Source: Acanthosepion esculentum | Taxonomy: Eukaryota; Mollusca; Cephalopoda; Sepiida; Sepiidae | Direction: 5' to 3' | Length of the DNA stretch: 64,000 nucleotides | NCBI GenBank assembly: GCA_964036315.1 | Contig: OZ038478.1 | Coordinates: forward strand, 139,503,860-139,567,859 | In this document: one piece after another, positions 53,903 through 64,000 of the stretch | Position numbering within the stretch: position 1 is the first letter of the stretch | Layout of the letters: each line of letters starts with the position of its first letter | The notes under the pieces: model-generated | The model's input: the letters and a program-made list of their open reading frames with translations, nothing else | What the model was told of the DNA's origin: nothing | Database searches by the model: none | Program-made: the position numbers and the translations under genes

Positions 53903-56007
53903 ATGGAGAAGAAGGAAAAAAAACCGCCTTACTTCTTGATCACTAAAAAGAAAACTACTACGCTTGCTTCCCTCAGGAAGTCTGTGAGGAAGCATCTCTT
54001 CAATCCGAAGAAAGACCCGCCGGATAAAGATAATACGGAGGAGTACCCGGCCCTCCCTAGAACCCCTACCAACGAGGAGATAGTAGAGGTATTAAAAAAG
54101 GATGCCCAAGAAAGGGTAGCCAAAGAAATGGATAATAAGAAAGACAAAGAAGAAAATTCAAATATGAATACGGAGGTCGGGGATTCGCCCTCTTGTTGGA
54201 AGTCCCCGCCGAAATGTGTGATCGATATCGCGGAGTTCCTGGAACGTGCCAAGGGTTACGCTCACCTCGTGGTGAAAGACGGGCTCATGGAGGATCCAGT
54301 CAAACTAAAGAGAATCGAAAAAAGAATTGTCAGTTTTTGTCGTCGACAAGCGTTCGCGCAAAATTTGTCGTTCGACTAAAGACACAGTGTTGAAAGCACT
54401 GGAGTCCCTGGGGTTCAAGCCCCTAAGAATTGTGAAAGGCAAAGGGTTTTTTATGTGGGACGTACTGCTGCCCACAGCCGAAGATTGTATCAGAGCCACG
54501 CGGAGGGATCTGATTACAAAAGATCTCATCCTTCGTCGGAGAACACCTTGCTGCTTTCTTGGACCAATTCGGTGAAATATTGGCCGCTTCTTGCGATAGC
54601 CTGACTGGGGGATGGAGCTTCGATATGATGCTTGACAGAAAGGCCTTCAGCTCCGTCCCCAACTGGATTGACGTCTGTGACCTGAAGCTGCCGGTCATTG
54701 TGACCGGCCGTAAACCAGCCTGTTGGAAGTGTGGAGTGACTGGTCATCTCTCCTCTTCCTGCCCAGAGAAGAAGGCCTCTGGGACTCAGGTCACTAACGA
54801 CCAAACTCCCCCTCTGACCGAGTCTACTAAAACCGCCGCGCCTGTAATGGGTATGCCAGCTGCCGGGACCGGAGAGGTTGTTCCCCCGGTTGGGTCACCA
54901 TCCAAGCCCCCATCCCCCGAAGAGCCCTCTTCCACCGCTTCTGCGGGTAAGAAGGGGGAAGAAGGGGAATGGCAGGTAGTTGGCAGGGTCAGGGGGAAGC
55001 GTCAGCCAGCGGGTCCTCAGTCCCCTGAAGCCTCGGGGACGAAAGACACAGACAGTCCCACTCCCTCTATCAACAGCAAGGGCGACGCCCCGACCTCTAC
55101 TCCTTCAATCGAGGAACAGAGAAAGAAATATGATCCTTCATATGAGAAAATAGTAAAAATGAGCTGAAAAAGAATTTAGATCATGAAAGAAAACCCAAAT
55201 CTCCCTAAAAAAAAAAACCCTCTTCACAGTCAACTTCTCCTGTCAAGTCTCCCCCCAAAAAGAAGGCCACCCTTTCCACATCCTCCAGCTCTATTCCTCC
55301 TACCCCTCCCTCCAGAGTGAAGCCTTCTCCGGCCACCCCTTCCACTTCTCGTGTCCAGGCCCAAATCCCTCTCAGTAGAGATCCCAGCCCTTTAAGACAA
55401 CCCAGCACTCCTCGCCACACTCCCAGTCCTTCACCCTCTAAAGCTTCAATGCCCCCTCCAGTTACAAAAAGGCCACGAAGCCCCACCCATGATACCAGTG
55501 ACAAGAAAAAAAAAACCAAAGCATATCTACAATCACGGTACAGACATATGTAAAATCTCCCCTCTTCAAGCGGAAAAAGCAAAGGACTTTGGGAACAGGA
55601 TTACTAATCTCGAGTACCTGTTATCCATAAAGCAGTTTGCGGACAAGAACATCGACAACCCTCTAAATTTCCCGAAGGCAGAGAGGGTTCTTACCGTAAT
55701 AAGGGTACAAGCTGGAGCGAAGCAAATTTGGGCCATGTCGGACGAGGCGATAGCTTCGTTCAACATGACCCCTCCTATAGCAATCACACAAAGTGATAAA
55801 CTTCGAAAAATGAATTGTTTTTGTGCTGGGAGGGTCCCGGTTTTTGTTCACCCCTCCCTCTATAGAGCACTAAAACTGACGTTCCCGTGGGATATCGGCG
55901 GAATCTCCCAAGACGGTACCATCAATACTGAGATGGGCCATGGGTCAATGGGAGAGGCTGTCGGTATCCTTACCCCGGCCATGTTTAAAGCAGGTAAACA
56001 ACCCTAA
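53903..56007 (+). pseudogene. LINE E ORF1, multiple breaks
   Basis: Starts MEKKEKKPPYFLITKKKT. Compared with D it lacks two bases near 54330 and about 62 bases at 54536 (removing the RRTRVAVYEV part of the RRM-like region). It has another frame change near 55170 and a shift at the 10-A run near 55506-55515. The zinc knuckle CWKCGVTGHLSSSC and the C-terminal block (55489-56007, open) survive. ORF2 starts 12 nt after the stop, as in D. Confidence 0.88.
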
Positions 56008-56019
56008 TCAGTTTTCACG

Positions 56020-59000
56020 ATGGCTCTCTGGTTAGCTACTTTGAATGTCCGAGGCCTGAGGTTTGAGTCTCGCAGGGCGAGGCTCTCTCGTGACCTTCAG
56101 CGCCTCAGGGTGGATATCTGTTGCGTGCAGGAGACCCGGTTTTCTTCTCATGATCGTGAGGCCGTGCTGTCTAGGGGGTTCGCCCTTTATTCAGCATGTT
56201 TTGATGGTCGTTCGAGGGGTGTCTCTTGGCTAGTGAGCAGGTCTTTAGACGCTGTATGTACTCTTGTTTTCGCAGATCCGGCGGGCAGGCTTTGTGTGCT
56301 GGACGTTACCATAAAAGGTAAGGTTTTGCGTTTCATCGGCGTTTATGCGCCCAATATCCATGCTGAGCGACCTGGTCTGTTTCGGCAGATCGAGCCGTTT
56401 TTGACGACATCTCGTCGGGTAGTTTTAGCGGGCGATTGGAATGCCGTCCTTGACCCCGATATAGATCGTATTGGGAGAAAACGGGCTACTAACAATCCTG
56501 ATGTGAAACCATTTCGGGACTTTATCGACGGGTTTGATCTCGTCGATAAGTACCGGAATGAGCATCCTCGGGAAGTAGTTTGGACTTGGACTAATAGTGG
56601 CACCTCGGATCGTGGGACGCTTGCGAGCTACCTCGACCGAGTCTTAGTTAAGAGAGTCGATGTAGGGCTCTTAGGCTGTCCAAGTTTCCATTATATAGTT
56701 TATTTGGATCATAGGCTTGTCCGGGTCCGTGTAAACTTAGATAAGCCTAAGGTTAGGTTGGCTGGTTACTGGAAATTCAACTGTTCACTTTTTGGTGAGC
56801 AGGGATTTCGGGACCAGCTGTTACTAATGATACAACGGGAATTGTCGGGAGCGGTTTTTGGGAACGCCTGGTGGGGTAAACTTAAATCCAAAATTAGAAC
56901 GTTTGCTGCCGATTTTAGTCGTCGACTCAATCGAGATAGATTAGCGGCACAAACTGCTTTAGAAGAAAAAGTTGATCGGGCCGTGAAATCCCGTGTTAGT
57001 GGGGATGTAGCCTTAGCTAAGGCAGAGTTGGCCTCCTTGCTTATCAAGAAGGATCAAGCCCTGGTAGCTAGGGCTAGGCTAGAGGAGAGAAGGAGTGCGT
57101 CTCGACGACATATCGCGTGCGTCACATTACCGGATAATCGGACCGTGACTACAAACGCGGGCATATGTGAGGCCTTTCGAGATTACTTTCAGGATCTTTT
57201 CACCAGGGAGCCCGGTCTGAGCTCTGCTCAGTTCGACTCCTATTTAGCCGACTTTCCCTGCCTCGAGGCAGCTGAAGCGGCTGGGTGCGAGGGTCCCATA
57301 ACAGAGTCTGAGATCTGGGATGCGCTGAAGCAGGTTGGCCTGGATAAGTCTCCGGGACTCGATGGTCTGCCCTACGAAGTGTACTTGAGGCTGTCGCCCG
57401 TTTTTGTTCCTTTGCTGGAGCTGATTTTCAGCCACTGGATGAAGCAGGGGTCTATACCCCAACGCTTCACCAGGGGTGTGATCAAGTTGCTGCGTAAGGA
57501 CAAGAACGGTGGGGATGGGTTAGGGAACTTTCGCCCTTTAACAATGTTAAACACGGAGTTAAAGATTTTGGCGAAGATCTTAGCCAACCGTTTGCAGCTT
57601 GTCCTGTCTAGTCTGATTGGTCCCGAGCAGACTTGTGCTGTGAAGGGCAGGACTATTCAGGATAACCTGCATATGGTACGCTTGATCTTAGAACAAGTCG
57701 ACGGTGAAGCCGCGCTGATCAATTTAGATCAGTCCAAGGCTTTCAATAGGGTTGACCATCGTTTTCTGGAGGCTGTCCTATCGGCGGCCGGTTTCGGAGC
57801 CGACTTTCGCTCCTGGATCCGACTCTTGTATGCGACCCCCGGTGCGCTGGTGGAAGTGAATGGAGTAAGGTCGAAGCCTTTCGTATTGTCTCGCTCTATT
57901 CGTCAGGGTTGTCCGCTCTCGCCTTTCCTGTACGTTCTTGCGTTAGAACCTTTCCTTCGCAAGTTAAAGGCGAATCCGGTCCTGCGTGGAATATCTCTGC
58001 CTGGGGCTACCACCTCAGCAAGGTATTCTGCCTATGCTGACGACGTTTCGGTTCTTGTGTCGAGCAGAGCCGAGATTGACGAAGTCAGCAAAGAGGTCAG
58101 TGGTTATGAGATGGTGACAGGGGCCAAGATCAATCGCGATAAGTCTGTGGGCTTGCGATTGGGTGCGTGGAAGGGAGTTTCTCTTCCCGGACCTTTCCTC
58201 TGGACGGATGGGCCGATCAAGATACTCGGCGTCTGGTTCGGTCCGGATCTCCAGTTGGAAATGAATTGGTCGGAGGTACGAGGGAAGGCCGAGATCGCGG
58301 TTGGTCTGTGGTCTCGGAGGAGTTTCACACATATATCCTATTCTCGTGTACCGACTCTCTGTACTTCCACTTCCGTGTACCGCACTAATTTTATTAGTAA
58401 GGCTCTTGTTCTCTTTCTTGTGGAGAGGCAAGGCCGCTATGGTATCTCGGGAGATCTGTTGCCTTCATACCGCTGAGGGCGGCCTGGGTATGCCAAGCAT
58501 TGAGATTCGTCAACATATGCTTCGCATTGCATTCCTGGACCGATTGTGTCGCGAACCGGACGAGGTGGGAGCCTTCTTGAAGGAAATTTCCCGTCCCTGA
58601 GAAGTGTGCACTCGTGCGAGGGGGAGGCCCGCCGTAGACCCCGAGCCGAAAGCTCCTTCTATCACGAATGTCGTCGCGCTCTGAAATGCCTCTTACGGGC
58701 GTCGGAAGGCCTCTCCAACGTCCAGGCGTTGTCTCGTAGGGCATTGTATCAAGTGTTAGTTCGGGGGTCCGTTCAAGATGCTCTGATTAGCGAGCTCGGT
58801 CTTACGAAGCAGCAGGCTCGCTCAATATGGCCTTGGGCGCCAGGGTTTAAATGCCTCAATAACGATGAGGCATCACTCACCTGGCGGGTGATTCGTAGAG
58901 CCCTCTGGGTCGGCAAAAGACTTTGTGCAGCGGGCTTGGAGAATTCTCCAAACTGCCGCCGCTGTGTTGGGGAAGTCGAGACCATTGGTCACGCCTTCTT

Positions 59001-59383
59001 TCAGTGCAGAGTGGTAGTGCCGTTGTGCAGGTTTGTTGAAGGCCTCATGGTCCGCGTCTTGCGGAGAAAGACCTTTGTCCTGGATGTCGTTTCTGTTTGT
59101 AGCAATGTGGTGCCGCAGATGTCGAGGGCTGAGAATTGTGTTCTGTTGCTTACTAGGCGTTATGAGAGTCGTGATTTGGACGACGCGTCAGAAGGAATTC
59201 TATGGTGGCGAGAAGTTTGTTTCTTCCGAACTGATCTTGTTCTTTAGGCATCAGCTTAAAGTCAAGATTAGGACGGAAAGGCGGCGACTCACATCATCTG
59301 AATTTGGCGAAAGGTGGGTGAGTCTTGCGCGTTTGTGCCGTGTGAAAGGGGCTGAACTTGAGTGGCATTTTGATGCCGGTTAG
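56020..59383 (+). pseudogene. LINE E ORF2, deletions and active-site-region changes
   Basis: Open 56020-58476. The APE motif SDH is LDH here (56704-56706 TTG). An in-frame deletion near 57080 removes ~16 residues of the linker. RT motif KAFDRV reads KAFNRV (57745-57747 AAT). YADD is intact. A ~32-base deletion at 58322 shifts the frame, a smaller one lies near 58585, and later segments (58546-59247, 59033-59383) are in different frames. The C-terminal finger CRRCVGEVETIGHAFFQC is still readable. Not functional. Confidence 0.9.
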
Positions 59384-60142
59384 GCATCAGGATTTTGTTT
59401 GCCTGGGTTGAACTTGGGCAACCCATCCATGCTTAGGGTAGAGTAGTTTTTTTGGTGTGAATTTTTAGTTTCTTTGCATTTATGTAAACTTAGCTAAGGT
59501 GTGTTTGTTCATTGGCCCCCTTTTTTTCTGTCCCCTTTTCTTTTCCTTTAGTTTAACTCCCCATCCCTCCTCTCTTTAGGTGCTCAGTGATTTCAGTTCT
59601 CTGGAGGATGCGGGACGCCTTTCGTTTCGTGTGTGTGATCCTTTTCGTATGTTTGTGTGTGAATCAGTGCGTGTTTGTGTGAGTGGTTGGGATGGATAAA
59701 TGTGTATTTTATATTGTCAAAGTCCCGTGCCGATTTCGCCCAGTTAATTGATTTTACTGGCATATTTAGGATTTTTTTTTGGGGGGGGGTTAATTACTAA
59801 CATGATTTTGTTTAGTTTCTTGTACATATTTGTATTCATATTGTATATATTCATTGGGGATTATTTTATTAAATTTTTATGCCCGCCCCCCACAGACTTT
59901 ATTGTACATATGGGGTTATTTAGGATTTTCATAGAGACAATGAGGTATTTTGGTGGTTGTAGAAAGAATGGTAAGTATGAATGTGGTGTTTTGGTGAAAG
60001 GAATATTGTTTTGTATGCTTGGGTCAGTGCTTGCGACTAGCTAAGTTTAAATTTAAGACAATTGATGACCTCCCTTTCCCAACCCCCATTTTTGGCCTCT
60101 TGCCACAGTTACTGTGTATTTTTTACAGTAATAAATAGTGTT

Positions 60143-60153
60143 GCCTGACGATT
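60143..60153. repeat. 11 bp flanking repeat, right of LINE pair D-E
   Basis: GCCTGACGATT, partner of 44973-44983. It also forms part of the hammerhead-like core of the left pseudo-LTR of the Penelope-like element. Confidence 0.6.
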
Positions 60154-60296
60154 GTATCTAGCATGAAACAGACTGTCGCCTCTAACTGTTGACTTCTACT
60201 TTCACTTTTATATTCACACACTCTATCTGTGATATTTAGCACTTTATCCCATAAATATAGCACACTTTAAGACTATATTTCTTTATATTCAGCTCC
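60143..60296 (+). repeat. Left pseudo-LTR
   Basis: Near-identical to 63408-63560. Its 5' edge is cut by LINE E, so the 5' strand of ribozyme stem I is missing. Confidence 0.85.
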
Positions 60297-60337
60297 TGAT
60301 AATCAGTAGAGCACTTTGGCTACATTTATAACACAGT

Positions 60338-62447
60338 ATGGACATAGAAAGTTTTAGCCTCGACTACTCCCTAAAAAACATACCCATCCGTTCCCCTTCC
60401 ATATATAAGCTACAATTATTTGAAAAAAAAACAGAATGTTTCATAAAAGAATGAGATGCAAATTCCAATTTTTAAACCAGGTCCTTCACAATAAAAATAC
60501 ACTCAAGGAAAATTACGGGTTCAAAACAAAAAAATGCCCCCCGCAACAAAACAAATTAGATGACTTCGAGAAGGACTTAACTGACCTAGTTAGAAACATA
60601 AAATTCCATAAAAAAGATGCATTTAAAAAAAAACTAAGAGAAGATATAGCTAAAATAAACAATTTAACAATTGTATTTATTGCAGCTGATAAAACAAGAA
60701 ATTTATACAAACTAAGCCCCCCTACGCGCAATAAATTACTCAAGAACAACATAACCAAAACATACAAAAAGACACCTAAAACAATAGAACACCATATCAA
60801 TAAAGAAGCTAAAGCAATCGCCCAAAAATTAGACCTAGATGACCGAATAAGATACATCAGCAAGGCGCAAGCCTTTATCACACTAAAAGACCACAAAGAA
60901 AATTTCAAAACCAACCCTGCATGCAGACTCATAAACCCAGCCGAAAGCGAACTAGGTAAAATAAATAAAACGATACTAGAAAGAATTCTGAACTTAGGAA
61001 GAAGTTAGGAGTAAACCAGTGGAAAAACACAAAAGCAACTATTGACTGGTTCCACAGCATAAATAACAAACAAAATTGCCACTTCCTACAATTAGACATA
61101 AAAAGAATTTTACCCATCCATAGCAGAACGTACTTTAGATAAGGCCATCAACTTAGCTCAGGAACAAATAATAAAACCAAACGAAATCGACATCATTAAG
61201 CACTCCCATAAATCATTACTATTCAACCATTAAGAAGTATGGATAAAGAAAGATGGGATATTTGACACTACAATGGGAAGCTTTGACGGTGCAGCCACAT
61301 GCGAATTCGTAAGTAATTACTTACTACACGAACTAAGCAAAATAAGAGATAGAAATGACACAGGACTCTACAGGGACAACGGTCTCATAATCACAAGAAA
61401 CTGCAACAAACAAAACACAGATAAAGCTAGAAAAGCAACAATAAAGATTATCAAAAATAACAGATTCGGCATAGATATAAAACCTAACCTAAACGAAGTT
61501 GCTTTTCTAGATGTTACCTTCAACGTAAGAAAAGGCACATAGAAACCATACAGAAAACCCAATGATAAACCACTCTATATACACACATCCTCCAACCACC
61601 CGCCTTCTATAATCAAACAGATACCAAAATAGATTAACTGCAGGCTTTCCGAGAATTCTTTCAATGAATCTATATTTAACAAAGCAAAGAAAGACTACGA
61701 AACAGCCCTAAAAGACAGCGGATTCCCAGCAACACTCACATACTCAGAACAGAAGACAAAAAAGGCCAACAGAAAAAGAAATATCATATGGTTCAACCCA
61801 CGGTACAGCAAAAATGTAAAAACAAACGTAGGAAAAATATTCTTCAAAATTTTACACAAACACCTCCCGGAATCAAGCACCCTACACAAATTATTAAAAA
61901 AAAACACACAGTAAAAATCAGTAAAAATCAGCTATAGTTGCAGCGAGAACATGGCACAAATAATAAAAAGTACAACAGGAAAATTATTAACAAACCACAC
62001 GAACAAATTAAATGCACATGCAACTGCAGAATAAAAAACGAATATCTCTTAAACGGTAATTGTTTACAAAACAACGATAAAATCACCAGATAATGAAAAA
62101 GTATACAAAGGACTAACTGAAGGAACCTGGAAATAAAGAAATTATGTATACAAAACATATTTCACAAATAGTAAATATGCAAACAGCAGAATGCTTTCTA
62201 AGTATATCTGGGAAATAAAAAATAAAATGCACACCACACCAAAAATATCTTGGAAAATAAGGAAAAAATCATCAGCCTACAACAACCAATCAAAAACTTT
62301 AAAACTTTGCTTGGAAGAAAAATAGCTATCATTACCTTCCCAGACCAAAATAAATTATTAAATAAAAGATCCGAACTAATCTCAAAATGCAGACATGAAA
62401 ACAAATTTTTACTACGTAACTTAAAAATCGAAAACGGAAAAAAATAA
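60338..62447 (+). pseudogene. Penelope-like RT with GIY-YIG endonuclease remnant
   Basis: The ATG at 60338 starts a frame that shifts near 60445 into the open stretch to 61008. This holds FITLKDHKENFKTNPACRLI (60874 on), the Penelope-type RT segment. After a stop, motif A (LDIK...) lies at about 61085-61125, then MGSFDGAATCEFVSNYLL, and motif C reads YRDN (61369-61380) where YRDD is expected. FLDVTFNV and the SSNHPPSIIKQIP stretch follow. The C-terminal GIY-YIG part survives in pieces: VYKGLTEGTWK (62101-62133), SKYIWEIKNK and RSELISKCRHENKFLL. Many frameshifts and stops show the copy is dead. It would have combined cDNA synthesis with GIY-YIG cleavage of the target. Confidence 0.78.
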
Positions 62448-62984
62448 ATAAATACATAAACAAACAAAATGACAATACAATAAGCAAAATAAATTTATCC
62501 AAACAAATTATCAAATCACACCTGTTAGAATAGACGGAATAGAATAAAAAATAAGGAACAAAATCAATAAATAAAGTAAATAATAAACAAATTACCAAAC
62601 TATTATGACCAAAAAATTAGACTATAAAAAATCAAAACAAAAAATCGGACGGAAAATAGCTATAACTGTTATATAACGATAAAAAATGAATAAGAAATAA
62701 TATACTGCGCTACTTAAAAACCAGAAAGGGAAAATATACAGTGTAACAAAGAAATAACAACAAGTGTAATAAATTGATCTAAATACATCCAAATATATAA
62801 ATAAACTAACAACCGATACCGATAAACTAGCCGTATAGAATAAACAAATAAAGATTATCAATCCAAGCAAATAAATTAAAAACTGTTCCCACCAAAATAA
62901 TAGTCAGAACAAACCACAACATTCAACACCAAACTTCAACAAATAGCTTTAATTGTCTTCCCCCAAAAAGCAAAACTATTACAT

Positions 62985-63360
62985 AAGCTATATAAACACA
63001 TTTTTATTATGTTAATAAATACACTGATCAAAATAAAAAAAACTAATAATAAATAAATAACTATGTAAGGTAAAAATAAAAAATAAAAATAAATAAATAA
63101 ATGCAAGACAATTTAACCCAAATAAATAATCAAATAAACGATTTACGGTAAAATAACGGCCATAATAGACTACCAACAATAAGCTATATAAACAAATTTT
63201 CACAACGTTAATAAAAACACCGATCAAAATAATAAATAAAGAAGATAAAGAATAATAATAAAATTAAATGAAAACAAGCAAAATAATTTGATACGAATAA
63301 ATAAATAAACAAATAAACGACTTCCGGTAAAAGTAACCGCCAAAATAGACTACCCACAAT
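62985..63360. repeat. ~190 bp tandem duplication in the Penelope-like 3' region
   Basis: The unit starting AAGCTATATAAACA (62989) recurs from 63180, including CGATCAAAATAA-type and ATAATAGACTACC/AAATAGACTACCC words. It contains no ORF. Confidence 0.7.
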
Positions 63361-63400
63361 GCCCCACTGACCCTTATATATAAATAGCCGAGAAGAATAA

Positions 63401-63460
63401 CAACATTAGTTGCCTGAAGATTGCATCTAGCATGAAACAGACTGTCGCCTCTAAGTGTTG
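63401..63460 (+). ncRNA. Candidate hammerhead ribozyme (type I, short stem III)
   Basis: Core CUGAAGA (63414-63420), GAAA (63434-63437) and the cleavage triplet GUC (63444-63446) are in order. Stem I pairs GC with GC, then UUAG with CUAA, then CAACA with UGUUG (11 bp, with an internal loop and one bulge, 63401-63413 with 63447-63460). Stem II is UGC/GCA with loop AUCUA, but a U-U replaces the usual first G-C pair. Stem III is only two pairs, as known for Penelope-associated ribozymes. Confidence 0.55.
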
Positions 63461-63560
63461 ACTTCTATGTTCACTTTTATATTCACACGCTCTATCTCTG
63501 ACATTTAGCACTTTATCCCATAAATATAGCACACTTTAAGACTATATTTCTTCATATATA
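63408..63560 (+). repeat. Right pseudo-LTR
   Basis: Partner of 60143-60296. It begins within the ribozyme and runs to a short TA tract at 63556-63569. Confidence 0.85.
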
Positions 63561-63569
63561 TATATATAT

Positions 63570-64000
63570 TCTGTTTACATGTTATTTTTATAGACACAAT
63601 TTAAATAAAAATGCTCTGTTTTTTAATTAAAACCTATTAATTACATTTTCCGGTTTCAATGTTCAAGGAATTTGATGGAAAATATTCGTTTTGTGACAGG
63701 AATCGAACTTGTATTCCTATATGGTAACTGTCATTTGATCTGACGTGTTATAACATTTAGCTAGAGAGAGGGTTTCGTGAGCAAAGTCCAAATTATTGTT
63801 TAGAAACACACATTGTTTACTGACCACATTACTGATTATGGGAGTTTATGAAATAAATATTAAAAAAAGAATGAATTATTTACATTTTAAAAACAAGATA
63901 TTTTAAAACATCTACTGTAAATATTTTAAAACAATTGTGCTGTCTTCCTAAATAATTCTATTAAGAGTTGTTTCAATATTTTAATAAAGATAGCTTCCAG
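63570..64000. other. AT-rich end of window
   Basis: No ORF of interest. A tRNA-like fold on the minus strand at 63688-63770 is listed separately. Confidence 0.6.
63688..63770 (-). other. tRNA-like sequence, possible SINE head or tRNA relic
   Basis: On the minus strand, TAGCTAAATG (A-box-like, 63754-63763) and AAGTTCGATTCC (B-box-like, about 63695-63711) are correctly spaced. T-arm (4 of 5 pairs) and anticodon stem GTCA/TGAC form. The acceptor stem does not pair, and the base before the anticodon is A, not T. It is not a working tRNA gene. Confidence 0.35.

Larger units (their letters stand above)
52705..60142 (+). mobile_element. LINE copy E, full length, heavily broken
   Basis: Head-to-tail behind D with no spacer: D ends AATAAATATT and E begins GTCGTCATTTCCCGACC. 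5' UTR 52705-53902, ORF1 53903-56007, ORF2 56020-59383, 3' UTR 59384-60142, ending at the 11-bp flank GCCTGACGATT. Several deletions in both ORFs make it non-autonomous. Confidence 0.9.
60143..63567 (+). mobile_element. Penelope-like retroelement with pseudo-LTRs
   Basis: Direct repeats at 60143-60296 and 63408-63560 (both starting TTGCCTGANGATTG and running past AAGACTATATTTCTT) enclose a broken RT plus GIY-YIG ORF. Pseudo-LTRs with hammerhead motifs and a C-terminal GIY-YIG nuclease define endonuclease-positive Penelope-like elements. The A-rich 3' region contains a ~190-bp tandem duplication. Confidence 0.8.

Overview
The window reads as animal nuclear DNA made almost entirely of transposable-element and virus-derived sequence. 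It has multi-kilobase non-LTR retrotransposons, a Penelope-like retroelement, a decayed Ty3-like retroelement, fragments of an endogenous parvovirus, long (TA)n/(TG)n microsatellites and AT-rich spacers. No host gene could be recognised. The repeat style suits an invertebrate, possibly a mollusc such as a cephalopod, but that is inference and nothing here fixes the species.

Layout. 1-2.8 kb holds a decayed Ty3/gypsy-like pol, whose leading ~1.5 kb recurs at 39.6-40.7 kb. 3.1-7.1 kb holds an endogenous parvovirus-like locus. A capsid remnant with a VP1-type phospholipase A2 domain comes first, followed on the same strand by a TATA box and a superfamily-3 helicase (NS) remnant. The NS tail and a cluster of TGACGTCA motifs recur at 8.1-9.3 kb, and the TGACGTCA cluster recurs again at 38.6-38.9 kb. 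Two of these copies continue into GC-rich palindromes joined to small capsid fragments. 9.6-10.6 kb is a dead LINE fragment between 155-bp direct repeats.

13.6-34.9 kb is a head-to-tail array of three full-length LINEs (A, B, C; minus strand), with the same 16-bp word at all four boundaries. Only C has both ORFs intact. 45-60.1 kb is a second head-to-tail array (D, E; plus strand) of a related subfamily, both copies broken. Each element encodes ORF1 (basic, RRM-like region, CCHC zinc knuckle) and ORF2 (APE endonuclease, reverse transcriptase, C-terminal CCHC finger), best matching the L1/Tx1 group. ORF2 starts 11-12 nt after the ORF1 stop. The 5' UTRs carry a series of hairpins, many with UUCG loops.

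The D-E array abuts a decayed Penelope-like element (60.1-63.6 kb). That element has pseudo-LTRs, an RT, a GIY-YIG remnant and a candidate hammerhead ribozyme. The 11-bp repeat flanking D-E includes the ribozyme core word CTGACGA. Stretches with no recognisable gene are 10.6-13.6, 34.9-37.8 (apart from an inverted-repeat element), 40.7-42.9 and 43.8-45.0 kb.
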